A DNA stretch of 32,554 bases from an uncultured Caryophanales bacterium (GCA_902464635.1 CABQKC010000020.1:1-32554), one strand, 5' to 3'; counted from the stretch's first letter, positions 15,217-24,367 are shown. Translations and numbers: made by a program. Notes: generated from the letters alone by a model not told the origin.

Positions 15217-15921
15217 ATGGAAATCGTCATTGCTATATTTTCAATATTAGCCTTCATTTTCATCATTGGCCTTTGTGTTTACCTAGCCAATAAAGATGCA
15301 ACAAGTAAACATGGGAATGTTCCTAGAAGTAGCTATGATGAACGTAATGCTAAACAATATGGAGATATAGGTGAAAAAATAGTAGGGCAGCGCCTAGAAG
15401 AAATAGTTAATACCTATGGAGGTTATTTATATAATGATTTTTGTTTTGAAGATGAATATGGATTTTCATCTCAAATTGACCATATCCTAATTACTCTTGG
15501 GGGAGTATTTATTATCGAAACCAAAAACATGGTTGGAACTGCTTACGGGGATAAAGATGCCGAGCAATGGAGATGCATTAAATATCAAAATGGGAATATA
15601 TATGAAAATATGATTAGGAATCCAATTATCCAGAACCAAGGCCATATTAATCATCTAAGGGAAATGTTTGCATCTATCCCTCCTAAGATGACTTCAATGA
15701 TTATATTTGTAGATACTGATATTTCTTATATCGATAGCAATCTAGTCTATAACCTTCCTGATGCGATTAGATATATAGAAGAAATGACTATAAACTCAAA
15801 ACGTTCAAGAGAATATGTAGAAAGAATCAATGACCAGATTAGAGATATTCAAAGTAAGTATTCAATTCCAATTGAAAGACATATAGAGAATATAAAGAAT
15901 AGATATAGGCAAGAGTTATAA
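15217..15921 (+). CDS. membrane-anchored NERD-domain nuclease-related protein
   Basis: 234 residues. An N-terminal membrane helix (IVIAIFSILAFIFIIGLCVYL, residues 3-23) is followed by a NERD domain: GDIGEKIVGQRL (E53), SSQIDHILI (D88) and GGVFIIETKN (E101, K103), the acidic and lysine residues of a PD-(D/E)xK-like nuclease site. NERD proteins are widespread, often fused to other DNA-processing domains, and presumed to cut nucleic acid; here the domain stands alone on a membrane anchor with the catalytic part in the cytoplasm. AAGAAAGG before the ATG is the ribosome binding site and touches the last stem of the structured RNA upstream. Confidence 0.8.
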   Translation: MEIVIAIFSILAFIFIIGLCVYLANKDATSKHGNVPRSSYDERNAKQYGDIGEKIVGQRLEEIVNTYGGYLYNDFCFEDEYGFSSQIDHILITLGGVFIIETKNMVGTAYGDKDAEQWRCIKYQNGNIYENMIRNPIIQNQGHINHLREMFASIPPKMTSMIIFVDTDISYIDSNLVYNLPDAIRYIEEMTINSKRSREYVERINDQIRDIQSKYSIPIERHIENIKNRYRQEL

Positions 15922-15951
15922 GATTTAGAATGAATTTAGCTTAGGTTATCC

Positions 15952-16986
15952 TTATTCTTTAATGACTTTTAAATAATCATAGAATCTAGGCAGCTTAAGC
16001 GAAAGTAATCCATAAGAAGGGGAGTATAGTATCCCTCTTTTTATTAATCTATCCCTATAAACTGAAAATGCCTTTTTATTCATCTTGGTAGTTTTGATTA
16101 AGTATTCGACTTTTGTTTTTTCATCGGAATTAAACGCTAACAAAACTTGTTGGTCGTTATGGCTTAATTCTCTAAATGTTTTTATATAGACATATTCTTG
16201 TAGATATTGGTCATAACTAGCTAATAAGGCATCATCTACAATAACATTTCCCTTTTCAAACAATAGGTATCCTAAAACCTGATAGGCATATGCATAGCCT
16301 TTAGTTAGATTTGCTAATTTAATAGATGTATCAACATCAACGTTGAATACTTCTTTATATTTAGCGGCTATAGAAGAAATGCTTAAAGGTTCTAGGTTTA
16401 TTTTTGGAGCCCTATAAAGAAATGTTAATGATTCATTATTTTGGAGTTCGTATATATTTTGATATAGACCAGTCATCAATAAGTTTATTGGATATCTATT
16501 TCTTAGAAGTAGTTGGAATGTCTGGGCGAAAGGCTTCATATATTGGTTATTTAATGCCTCATCTACGCATATTAATACTTTCTTTTTCTTTTGAATCTTT
16601 TGTAACAAAATCTCAATCAAAGATACTACATTAGTAACTGGTTTGCTCCCACTTATAGAAAAAGATATGCCCTGGAATGAAAACCCAAATGTCTTATTGT
16701 CAAAAATCCTGTGTTTTAAACTTGAATCATATAACCTAGAAGCAAGTTGATCCAACATATCGGCTTCCGATATTAGGTTTATGACCATCCAATCATTTTT
16801 GGATTCAAAGTGTTCTGCAACATGGGTTAATAAAACTGTTTTTCCGGTTCCTCTAACCCCTGTTATCATAAAAATATGATTCGTGCCTTCTTCAAATGAA
16901 GAGATTATTTCTTCGGATTGTTTCAATCTTGATATGTAGTTATCTGGCTTTAGGCCAAATGTTAATTCAAATGGATTGGTTTTCAT
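15952..16986 (-). CDS. AAA ATPase with C-terminal winged-helix-like domain
   Basis: 344 residues, the only clear minus-strand protein gene. Walker A is GVRGTGKT (43-50) and Walker B is VLICVDEA (D142, E143). After an ATPase core with MTGLYQNIYEL sensor-like region, the end (LSHNDQQVLLAF, VEYLIKTTKMNKKAFSVYRDRLIKRGIL) looks like a winged helix, giving an Orc1/Cdc6- or MalT-like layout seen in a broad family of stand-alone bacterial ATPases of unknown role. The start is supported by AAAGGAG seven bases before ATG 16986. That binding site lies inside the first of three tandem copies of a 15-bp repeat, which may therefore control expression. Confidence 0.8.
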   Translation of the reverse strand: MKTNPFELTFGLKPDNYISRLKQSEEIISSFEEGTNHIFMITGVRGTGKTVLLTHVAEHFESKNDWMVINLISEADMLDQLASRLYDSSLKHRIFDNKTFGFSFQGISFSISGSKPVTNVVSLIEILLQKIQKKKKVLICVDEALNNQYMKPFAQTFQLLLRNRYPINLLMTGLYQNIYELQNNESLTFLYRAPKINLEPLSISSIAAKYKEVFNVDVDTSIKLANLTKGYAYAYQVLGYLLFEKGNVIVDDALLASYDQYLQEYVYIKTFRELSHNDQQVLLAFNSDEKTKVEYLIKTTKMNKKAFSVYRDRLIKRGILYSPSYGLLSLKLPRFYDYLKVIKE

Positions 16987-16990
16987 TTTT

Positions 16991-17063
16991 AGACTCCTTT
17001 AGACTTTCGATTTTCTTTTAGACTCCTTTAGACTTTAGATATATTTTTAGACTCCTTTAGACT
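16991..17063. repeat. three 15-bp repeats at the ATPase translation start
   Basis: AGACTCCTTTAGACT occurs perfectly at 16991, 17020 and 17049, 29 bases apart. Read on the gene's strand each copy contains AAAGGAG flanked by AGTCTA; the nearest is the gene's ribosome binding site. A further half-copy GTCTAAA follows near 17074. They may be binding sites for the gene's own product or a regulator. Confidence 0.8.
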
Positions 17064-17698
17064 TTTGTCAATGTCTAAAACAAAATAGTTGCCGCGTGAA
17101 TCAATCGATCTTTTGGTTTTGTTATGCATGAAATGGCAATTCTTTTAATCAAGGCTTCAGCCATTAATTAAATATATCTTTTTTGCTGATATCGAGCAAA
17201 AACTCCCTAGGAAAAAGTGCACGAACATCAAAAAACTCCCTAGGAAAAAGTGAAAATCACTTTCTAAAAAACGTTAAAAACCAGCAATTTATCGAGTAAA
17301 TTCGTTTGAAAGGTAACCATATGCATTTTTTTGATTAAAATTGACCCCTAAATATATGATTTGTTTCACCTTTTCAAGCTTCAAAATTACTTTTATTGAA
17401 GAGGAGCAAAGCTATTTAATTAACATCTCAAAACATTACAATCTATAGTTATGATATCAAGATATTTTTAACACCTAAACTAAATTTATAAGTTCAGTAG
17501 GAGGGGACCCGCGAACATTTCTTTAACAAATAATTCCTAGTGGCAAGTACAAAATGAATGGTTAAGGCATCATTAAACAATTGATATTTAACCAACGCGA
17601 TTTATATCGAATAAAAGCCCCTATTTATTTATCTTTAAATAAGGGTACTTGAATATTTATCAAAACTAGAAGAAAATTTCTCTATCAAGAAAGCACTT
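17064..17698. other. long non-coding region between divergent genes
   Basis: No gene seen. Besides the 33-bp-spaced pair at 17198-17252 it contains AAAGTGA-AAA-TCACTTT (17247-17263) and, near 17617-17646, CCCCTATTTA facing TAAATAAGGG, a likely hairpin. Promoters for the divergent genes at 16986 and 17699 must lie here, but no strong pair of -35 and -10 boxes stands out. Confidence 0.5.
17198..17252. repeat. two 33-bp-spaced elements related to those at 3206-3329
   Basis: AAAAACTCCCTAGGAAAAAG followed by TG occurs at 17198 and 17231, exactly 33 bases apart. The core ACTCCCTAGGAA is close to GTCCCTAGGAA in unit 3 at 3272, and the spacing is the same. Both places are upstream of an AAA ATPase gene, though the motif is in opposite orientation relative to the genes. 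Confidence 0.7.
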
Positions 17699-17962
17699 AT
17701 GGATATAAAAGAATTAAATTCAATTAGCAGAGATTATAAAGACAGGCTTAATTCCTTGATGGATAAGGCTGATGATGCTCTTTCTAATGGAATAAAAGAA
17801 TATGAATCTTCATTAAAGGAAGTAACTGAACAAGTAAAAATAGTCAAAGATGAACTAGTTAGCAAAGTAGATGCTTCCATTAAAGAAGATAAAGACAAGA
17901 AGGCTAATAAGACATTAGAAGAATATAAGAAGATGTTTTCTTCGTTTGGATTAGATAAATAA
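17699..17962 (+). CDS. hypothetical coiled-coil protein, 87 aa
   Basis: Highly charged, almost entirely helical: MDIKELNSISRDYKDRLNSL, then KADDALSNGIKEYESSLKEV and EYKKMFSSFGLDK at the end. The heptad pattern suggests a coiled coil through most of its length. No known family. It is the first of a four-gene operon (next start 3 bases after the stop). The start has only a weak purine run AAGAAAG before it. Confidence 0.6.
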   Translation: MDIKELNSISRDYKDRLNSLMDKADDALSNGIKEYESSLKEVTEQVKIVKDELVSKVDASIKEDKDKKANKTLEEYKKMFSSFGLDK

Positions 17963-17964
17963 TT

Positions 17965-18294
17965 ATGGCAAATAAAGTTAGCAAGAAAGAAAAGAAAGAA
18001 TTAGATGAGCTAGAAGACGAATTGGTCTTTCTCTCTTCTAAGAAGAAGGAGCTAGAGCAGTCCCTATTAGTTTTAAAATCGGAAAATGATTCAAAAGAAG
18101 AGAGTCTAGAATCTAAATTAAAAGATGATTATTCTTCTTCGCTTAAATCAATTAATGAAGAACTAGCCTCGTTAACTAGCCAAGAAGAAGCCTTGATGGA
18201 ATCTTTTTCCAAATTGTTAGATTCTTTTAATGATGATTCTAATGACATCAAGATCTATCTTTCTTTATTAAAGGGAGGGAATAAAGATGAATAA
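17965..18294 (+). CDS. hypothetical coiled-coil protein, 109 aa
   Basis: Charged helical protein (KKEKKELDELEDELVFLSSK, SLKSINEELASLTSQEEALM) that should form a coiled coil over most of its length; an acidic end follows. No homologue known to me. It begins 3 bases after the previous gene and overlaps the next by 8 bases, so all three are co-translated and may form one complex. Confidence 0.6.
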   Translation: MANKVSKKEKKELDELEDELVFLSSKKKELEQSLLVLKSENDSKEESLESKLKDDYSSSLKSINEELASLTSQEEALMESFSKLLDSFNDDSNDIKIYLSLLKGGNKDE

Positions 18295-20173
18295 ACTAGA
18301 ATTAGAGAATTCTATTGCCTCTTTTACTAAAGAAAATGCTTCTATTAAGGAAGAGATAGAAAAAGAAAACAAAAGGAAAGATGAATTAGATAAGATTAAT
18401 TCGATTGTCAAACCTAATCTAGCTAAATCTAATGAGGCTTTATCTAGCTGTTCCTCTTTTTATTCCGTCTTGATGGATAATAAAGTCGAACTAGTCAAAC
18501 TAAAAGAGAAGATAAAAAAGAATGATGAAGATAAAAAATCCTTAGATGAATTTAGCTCGACTTTATATGCTTCTTTACAATCCATATCCATATTTTTAAA
18601 TAACAATCTATTAGCAAAATCTAAATCCACCCTAGATGAATTAAATAAGGAAAAGAAGAAGATATCATCTTATTCTTCTTATCCTTTCTATATCTATCTA
18701 AATGAAGCCTTGGATTATATAAATGCGAAGATTATATTAAAGATGTTTGCTTCTTTCCCGTATTCATTAGAAGAGGCGAATGACTTAATCAAATTAATAT
18801 CGTCATTAACTACTTATTATCATGAAGAAATACTTAAGGGTAATCTATTAGATTCTGCTTATGTATATTTATTAAGGAAGAAAGAAGAAGAGGAATCTAA
18901 TTTAATCCATTCTTCTTCTAATCTAATTAATTACCTTTCCTTCCTAGAAAGTGTCGATAAATCTATCCCTTCTCCTTCTTTAGCCTTAATCAAGGAAAAG
19001 GAAATATCAAAGAAAATTGCCATTAATGAATATAATGAACTAGCTAAATTCTATTTCGAGGATGAGCCTAATATAGAATGCTCATTATCTTTATTTAGGT
19101 TAAAAGATAAATTTAGCAAGGAAGACATTACATTTTCTCCATATATTGATAATGAAAATGAAGAAAGCTTCCGTCTATGCTTTTTATCTAATGTAGCCTT
19201 AAGGAAAGATGTATCTAGCTATAATGACCAAGTACTAGTTCTAGCAAAGAAGGCAAATGAAGGGGATAAGGAATCCTTTAACCTTCTAGTATCCCTTCTA
19301 TGCATGAAATTAATCGATTCGACTAAATTCGATTTAACCTTGAAGTCATTAAGAGGATTTTCCTTCTCGATGTTACTTAAATTGTTCTCTAATGTAGTTA
19401 AGTCTAATCTAGACGAAGAAAAGCAGGTCTTGCTATTTGATCTATTAGAAAAGACCAAGACTAGAAAAAGAGTAGTGGACCTAGAAGAAGCTGCTGAGCC
19501 TCTATATTATTTATCTTTCCATATAGCTCCGTCTTTAAAAGACAAATTCAACCTAATGAAGCAAGATTTATTACGTTCACCTAAAGCCCATAAGATCAAG
19601 ACTAAATCGAAAATCAATGAGCTTCATTACCTATATAAAGAAGATCCACTTGTCTATCAACCTATCGGTAAGAAATTAAAAGATACGAGAGTCAGGAGCT
19701 ATGACGCCTTAAATATCGTTAGCTTTTATTTCCTGACTGCAGTTATACCTGCCTTGGTCTGCATCATCTCATTACTGTTATTCTATTTCTTGCATATAGA
19801 GAATTATGCGACTTCATTTATATATGCTCTCCCATTATCTATATATGTCATCTTCTTTGGACTTATCGGATATAGCTATTTTGGTAAGGATGAGAAGGGT
19901 TCAGCCTTATTTAGGCTTATAATGGGTATTGACGGAATTCTAAAGACCTTAATTGCCCTAATTTACTTCATCATTCCTACGAAATTGCCATCTTTGTCAT
20001 TATGGAGTATGCCTTTATTTGTGAGTGGAATTTTCTCTTATATTGCCTCTTTAATATTTTTTAAGGAAAGAAAAAAAGTACCCTCTTATATAATATTCTT
20101 GTCCGAATTGGCGTTGGTACTTCTTTCTATCGTGTTCATCATAATCGATCTAAGAAGTTCACTGATTTCTTAA
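18287..20173 (+). CDS. large coiled-coil protein with C-terminal membrane domain, 628 aa
   Basis: Residues 1-130 are coiled coil (ENASIKEEIEKENKRKDELD and following). A helical middle part (about 130-460) has regularly repeated leucine-rich helices, for example GDKESFNLLVSLLCM, that resemble TPR or Sel1-like solenoids but without a firm match. Residues from about 475 hold five or so membrane helices: FLTAVIPALVCIISLLLFYF, FIYALPLSIYVIFFGLIGY, ILKTLIALIYFIIP, PLFVSGIFSYIASLIFF and FLSELALVLLSIVFIIID. It would be an inner-membrane protein with a large cytoplasmic N-part. It lies in one operon with two small coiled-coil proteins and another membrane protein. No function is recognised; a lineage-specific envelope or secretion role is possible. 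Confidence 0.7.
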   Translation: MNKLELENSIASFTKENASIKEEIEKENKRKDELDKINSIVKPNLAKSNEALSSCSSFYSVLMDNKVELVKLKEKIKKNDEDKKSLDEFSSTLYASLQSISIFLNNNLLAKSKSTLDELNKEKKKISSYSSYPFYIYLNEALDYINAKIILKMFASFPYSLEEANDLIKLISSLTTYYHEEILKGNLLDSAYVYLLRKKEEEESNLIHSSSNLINYLSFLESVDKSIPSPSLALIKEKEISKKIAINEYNELAKFYFEDEPNIECSLSLFRLKDKFSKEDITFSPYIDNENEESFRLCFLSNVALRKDVSSYNDQVLVLAKKANEGDKESFNLLVSLLCMKLIDSTKFDLTLKSLRGFSFSMLLKLFSNVVKSNLDEEKQVLLFDLLEKTKTRKRVVDLEEAAEPLYYLSFHIAPSLKDKFNLMKQDLLRSPKAHKIKTKSKINELHYLYKEDPLVYQPIGKKLKDTRVRSYDALNIVSFYFLTAVIPALVCIISLLLFYFLHIENYATSFIYALPLSIYVIFFGLIGYSYFGKDEKGSALFRLIMGIDGILKTLIALIYFIIPTKLPSLSLWSMPLFVSGIFSYIASLIFFKERKKVPSYIIFLSELALVLLSIVFIIIDLRSSLIS

Positions 20174-20176
20174 TTT

Positions 20177-20905
20177 ATGGTCGAGAAAAAAATCAAGGTT
20201 ATCATTTCTTCAATTACGTTTGCTTTAATAGGCATCTCTATGTGCCTACTTTTAGCATATTCTTGCCTTAGATTAGTAACTTTATTTTCTTCTCCTAAAT
20301 CAGTAAGTAATGAATTTGGCCCGCTTCATTTTACGGCAGGGGTATCTGGCCTTATTGTATCTATATTGGGCCTAGCCTTATCTATATATTATTTCTCTTT
20401 ATCCATAAAGGGTCATAAAGACGATAAAAACATATATAACTGGTATGCTGCTATATTTGCCGTGTTCTATTTCTATAAATCCGTGACTATATTTTTCTAT
20501 GTATATGTATTGATTATCAATAATAAGCCAATTGATTTGATTTCTATTGCTATACCAATTCTATTTATTTTGTCCTTTATTTCTTCGATTTTGGTACTAA
20601 CGTCAAACAAGATATATCTAAAGAAAGTTTTCTCTATTTTGCATTCATCTTTATCGTTTTTAGCATTTTTTACGTTAATTTTTTATGAAACAAGTGGATT
20701 TCCTCTAGTGATTTCCGTTTTCTTTGCTATAGTTAATCTAGCTACTTTCATATCTAGCTTGCTTGGGCTACCTTGCTTGAGGATGAGATTAAGCAAAAAT
20801 AGCAAAAACAAGATAATAGATTTAGAGAATAGCTATGACAAGAAGGAGATTGATGAGCAGACTTTATGCCTAGAATCTATTAGGGTCCTCCTAAAAGAGA
20901 AGTAA
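20177..20905 (+). CDS. multi-spanning membrane protein, 242 aa
   Basis: Six or so hydrophobic helices (for example VIISSITFALIGISMCLLLA, ISIAIPILFILSFISSILVL, LSFLAFFTLIFY) and a charged cytoplasmic tail KNSKNKIIDLENSYDKKEID. Not recognised. It starts 4 bases after the 628-aa protein and completes that operon, so the two membrane proteins probably work together. No signal cleavage site is apparent. Confidence 0.65.
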   Translation: MVEKKIKVIISSITFALIGISMCLLLAYSCLRLVTLFSSPKSVSNEFGPLHFTAGVSGLIVSILGLALSIYYFSLSIKGHKDDKNIYNWYAAIFAVFYFYKSVTIFFYVYVLIINNKPIDLISIAIPILFILSFISSILVLTSNKIYLKKVFSILHSSLSFLAFFTLIFYETSGFPLVISVFFAIVNLATFISSLLGLPCLRMRLSKNSKNKIIDLENSYDKKEIDEQTLCLESIRVLLKEK

Positions 20906-20979
20906 AATAGGGATGAAAAACTCAAAAAACTCTTAAAAAGTCATGCTTAGTTTGTCATAATATTAAAGAGATAAAAAAT

Positions 20980-21192
20980 ATGAAAACAAGTGAAGTAAAA
21001 TTCAAAGAAACATTGAAGGCCGAAATGGACAAGGCCTCCCTCTCCTCCTTAGGGTTATCAAGGGCTCTAGGAGTTGATGAAGATAGGGTTCTAGCTTTCC
21101 TAGATGGAAGCAAGGAACCTACATTCCAGGAATTAAGGTTATTAAGCCATATATTCCTCGTATCGATTGATTATCTAGTCAAGGGTGAATAA
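20980..21192 (+). CDS. small XRE-type helix-turn-helix protein, 70 aa
   Basis: LSSLGLSRALGVDEDRVLAFLDGSKEPTFQELRLLSHIFLVSIDYLVKG has the length and helices of a Cro/C1 domain, with the ending DYLVKG typical of the family. It lies 74 bases after the membrane operon and has a possible own promoter (TAATAT near 20959). It may regulate the neighbouring operon or the secreted protein genes that follow; a likely terminator separates it from the latter. Confidence 0.7.
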   Translation: MKTSEVKFKETLKAEMDKASLSSLGLSRALGVDEDRVLAFLDGSKEPTFQELRLLSHIFLVSIDYLVKGE

Positions 21193-21195
21193 CTC

Positions 21196-21235
21196 TTATT
21201 AATACCTTAAACATAAGATATTAATAGGTCTTTTT
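21196..21235 (+). terminator. probable terminator after the HTH gene
   Basis: TTATTAATA (21196-21204) pairs with TATTAATAG (21219-21227) and is followed by TCTTTTT. The stem is A-T only, so strength is doubtful. Confidence 0.5.
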
Positions 21236-21297
21236 CCTTTTCTCTTCTTAATCTAGCTAATTTCTTAACTTAAGAAATTTTGACATTTTCCTATTAG

Positions 21298-21942
21298 ATG
21301 TTATTATTTCGCCATAAAAGAAGGGGCAACAAACAATTGAAGAGATTCTCTAGGAAAAGGAAAAATGGTTTTATAAACTTCGGGGTAATGGTATTTTCCT
21401 TTTCCTCGATTATTTCAACTGGCTTTTCTACCTGGAGCATTGTTGAAGTAGCAACTGCAAGTGTTAATGCAGGTGGGGATGGAGTCATAACCCTTCAAGA
21501 TATGATTGATATCTATAGCCCTACCTATGATTTTTCTTTTTGCCAAGACGGCATGGTTAGGGACCATGTAATTGTTACTAACGGGACTATATCTATCTTT
21601 TTTGCTGTTAATAATTCAAAGGCAACTAGCTTTGTATCGAATAACAAATATAATGCAGTAGTAATATTTGAAGAAACGTCCGTCACAGATTTTCTTACTT
21701 TTGTAAACAAGAAGCCTAGCAATGATAAAGGTGCGACGATCGGAGATAATCTTTCTTCTAACCCCAAGGTTATTAAGAATAAAGTTTCTTTTAATGTATC
21801 TTCAGGAGAAGTCAGTTCAATTGAATTAAAATACACGGTTAAAGATACATTTGATTCGAAAACAAAAGAATACCAGACTAGTAAATTCTATTCTAACCCT
21901 CCGTCTTTGTCATTTTCCGTTCTTTTGGAGACTAGCCCATGA
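21298..21942 (+). CDS. exported protein with TasA/camelysin-like N-terminus
   Basis: 214 residues. A strongly basic N-terminus (RHKRRGNKQLKRFSRKRKNG) is followed by a hydrophobic segment FGVMVFSFSSIISTGFSTWS, close to the G-x-x-x-AWF pattern of signal peptides cut by SipW-like signal peptidases in biofilm/spore-coat proteins. The rest is beta-strand-rich and serine/threonine-rich, as in secreted fibre or envelope proteins. The stop overlaps the next gene's ATG (ATGA-type overlap at 21939-21942), so the two are made together; the next product also has a GEW motif after its hydrophobic segment. No SipW gene is in the window. Confidence 0.6.
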   Translation: MLLFRHKRRGNKQLKRFSRKRKNGFINFGVMVFSFSSIISTGFSTWSIVEVATASVNAGGDGVITLQDMIDIYSPTYDFSFCQDGMVRDHVIVTNGTISIFFAVNNSKATSFVSNNKYNAVVIFEETSVTDFLTFVNKKPSNDKGATIGDNLSSNPKVIKNKVSFNVSSGEVSSIELKYTVKDTFDSKTKEYQTSKFYSNPPSLSFSVLLETSP

Positions 21943-23336
21943 AGAAAGCGGATATAAAAAAGCCTATATTCGCCCTTTCATTAACTACCTTATTAAGCAT
22001 TGCTCTTGGATATGGTGAATGGGTAATAATTGCAAGCCAAAAATTAAATAGCCCAACAACCTCCTCTGAAAAGAAGGTCTGCTCTATTGGGAATACTTAT
22101 TACACGACTGTAGAAGCTGCTTTAACTGCAGCTGAAAATAACCCAGGCGCAGACACGATATACGTAATACCGGGGGCAAATCCTACGCTTAGCATTAATC
22201 CCCAGACGGGCAAAAATACTTTTGTTCTGCCATCGAACGACAAGATGATTGTTGCCTTCTATTCGGATGAAAGTACAAAGACTGTTTATAAAAACGCGAA
22301 AGAAGGTGTGATTAAGGATACATCGGAAATAACTATTAAAAATACTTTAACACTGAGGCCTGGAGTTACTTTGCAAGTCGATGGAACTTTAGAAACTTCT
22401 GGGCGTTTAAATGCTGGCTCCGGTGGACAACCGTATGCTGGCAATACTTATGGCGATTGCACAAGAATAGCATTGGATACAAACGCCAAAATAACTTGCA
22501 ATGGAACCATAAATTGTTATGGATTTATAGAAGAGACAACGACCGATAATGGTAGTTCTTTAGAGATGACTAACGGATCGAATCTAAACATGCCTTTTGT
22601 AATGAGAGATTTTAGAGGTGGTTCTACTATGGCCGGAATTTATAAAGAAAAAGGTTCGAAACATTGTTTTCCATTTAATCAATATGAATTGTCTAATATT
22701 TCAGCCAAAACAATATTATCGCATGGTGCCAAACTTTATACTTTCAGTCATATTAATTATAAAAACTTGGCCAACCAAGTAATACAGACCATTGACTTGC
22801 CATTGGCTGGGCCTGATAATTCTTTTTTATTTCAAACAGCAAGCACAACATTTTCGAAGATAGTTTACCATCGTGTTCCTGTTATTGGCGAGAAAGATGT
22901 AAACAATGAAAAACAAAAATTCAAAAGCCGTATATCTTTTATTGGTGGAGCGAATTTTAATTCTTTAACTTTGTCTATAAGTGGTAATTCTATCACCTCT
23001 TCGGAATATTATTTTCCTTTGAATCATTATTTTTCTTTTAAGTTTGTAAACCCAGAAGGAAGCGAAAACTCTTCTTTTTCGATTCCTTCAATGACAAAAG
23101 TTATGCCTGGATGCAATTTCGAAATAGGCGAAAACTGCAATGTTAGTATAGGCGATATGATAATTTATAATGTTTTTAACGATGATGGACGTGCAGCGGG
23201 CGATCGTGTCGGTGGAACTATATACCCATCTTTGGAACCTGTTATGTTTTGGAACAAAGGGACTATTAACGCCACCAAACTTGCAGGATGTGTTATTAAT
23301 GATGGTATTGTAAACATAATAGGGGAAAAGCACTGA
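21939..23336 (+). CDS. secreted beta-rich protein, N-terminal part of a frameshifted Hint-domain protein
   Basis: 465 residues before TGA 23334-23336. A hydrophobic export segment (PIFALSLTTLLSIALGYGEW) is followed by YYTTVEAALTAAENNPGADTIYV, the opening of many surface beta-helix proteins, and then a long beta-rich part with repeated asparagine, glycine and threonine, for example DTNAKITCNGTINCYGFIEE. Without the stop, the frame one base back runs on through ALTSYEPWAQKGKGPATTI directly into the Hint-domain frame downstream. So this is most likely the first half of one protein of roughly 800 residues, broken by a one-base deletion in GGGGAAAAG (about 23322-23330) or joined by -1 frameshifting. 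Confidence 0.65.
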   Translation: MKKADIKKPIFALSLTTLLSIALGYGEWVIIASQKLNSPTTSSEKKVCSIGNTYYTTVEAALTAAENNPGADTIYVIPGANPTLSINPQTGKNTFVLPSNDKMIVAFYSDESTKTVYKNAKEGVIKDTSEITIKNTLTLRPGVTLQVDGTLETSGRLNAGSGGQPYAGNTYGDCTRIALDTNAKITCNGTINCYGFIEETTTDNGSSLEMTNGSNLNMPFVMRDFRGGSTMAGIYKEKGSKHCFPFNQYELSNISAKTILSHGAKLYTFSHINYKNLANQVIQTIDLPLAGPDNSFLFQTASTTFSKIVYHRVPVIGEKDVNNEKQKFKSRISFIGGANFNSLTLSISGNSITSSEYYFPLNHYFSFKFVNPEGSENSSFSIPSMTKVMPGCNFEIGENCNVSIGDMIIYNVFNDDGRAAGDRVGGTIYPSLEPVMFWNKGTINATKLAGCVINDGIVNIIGEKH

Positions 23337-23395
23337 CGTCATATGAACCTTGGGCACAAAAAGGTAAGGGGCCTGCAACGACCATTACTCAATGG

Positions 23396-24367
23396 ATGAA
23401 AATAAACGCTAATTATTCAGAATTTACATCGGATTTTGTTGCCAATAATAATCGTATCCTCATTTATACAAAGAATATAGATAAAACCGATGATGTTTCT
23501 TATAACTACCAATCAAAAACCCTTAATGGATACTATACGGATTATGTCGCCGCCAATACTTCTATTTCATTATCTAATTGGACCAATATTGCTTCTATAA
23601 CAATTAATGGAAACCCTTATAGTGATGGAAGCAATTATTCGGTAAATGGACCGACCAAAATTGAAGTAGTTCCAACGGCTGGTTCTGGCGAAGGCGGTGG
23701 CGGTTGTTTTGCTAAAGGCACGCTAATTATGATTGCTGATGGTTCTTATAAAAAAGTTGAGAATTTGCATGTTGGTGATATTGTCAAGAGCTTCAATCAC
23801 GAAACTGGACTGCTAGAAAATCAGTTTATTACTTATATCCCTTACCATCAAAAAGCAATTTATAAAGTCTTGGATCTTGTTTTTGAGAGCAATCATAGAA
23901 TCAAGGTTCTATTTGCACATGGATTTATGAATACATCCACTAGAATGTATGAGGAAATATCTCCATTTAATGTTGACACAAAATTAGGACAATCATATTT
24001 GTTTATAGAAAACAATAAACTAGTAAATAGAAAGTTAATATCTTATTCGATATATAATGAAGAAACTGAATGCTATTCTTTGTGTACTGCATATAATCTT
24101 AATCACATCGTTGAAGGAGCGCTTTGTGTTGCTGACGATATTGGTGGACTTTACAACTACTTCGATTTGGATGAGTCTTATAAATATGATGCCGAAAAGA
24201 AAGAAAAAGACATAGAACGCTATGGATTGTTAAAATATGAGGATGTTTCTTATATTCTTAGTAGAGAGATATATGAATTGTTTAATGTTAAGTATTTAAG
24301 TGTGTCTATAGGCAAGGGCTTAACAACAATGGAACAATTAGAAGGCTATATAATTAAATTTGGTTAA
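23396..24367 (+). CDS. Hint (hedgehog/intein) domain, C-terminal part of the frameshifted protein
   Basis: 323 residues from ATG 23396, but the frame is open upstream to about 23312 and the first true residues probably come from there. After a beta-rich section and a glycine-rich linker (GSGEGGGG), C104 starts CFAKGTLIMIADGSYKKVEN, followed by LHVGDIVKSFNHETG: the block A region of Hint/intein autoprocessing domains, with the conserved cysteine, GT, DG and GD. A NHIVEG segment near residue 237 fits the later Hint strand. Hint domains cut or rearrange the polypeptide they belong to and are common in secreted and polymorphic toxin proteins. No clear toxin domain follows; the last 70 residues are unassigned. 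No ribosome binding site is visible before ATG 23396. Confidence 0.65.
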   Translation: MKINANYSEFTSDFVANNNRILIYTKNIDKTDDVSYNYQSKTLNGYYTDYVAANTSISLSNWTNIASITINGNPYSDGSNYSVNGPTKIEVVPTAGSGEGGGGCFAKGTLIMIADGSYKKVENLHVGDIVKSFNHETGLLENQFITYIPYHQKAIYKVLDLVFESNHRIKVLFAHGFMNTSTRMYEEISPFNVDTKLGQSYLFIENNKLVNRKLISYSIYNEETECYSLCTAYNLNHIVEGALCVADDIGGLYNYFDLDESYKYDAEKKEKDIERYGLLKYEDVSYILSREIYELFNVKYLSVSIGKGLTTMEQLEGYIIKFG

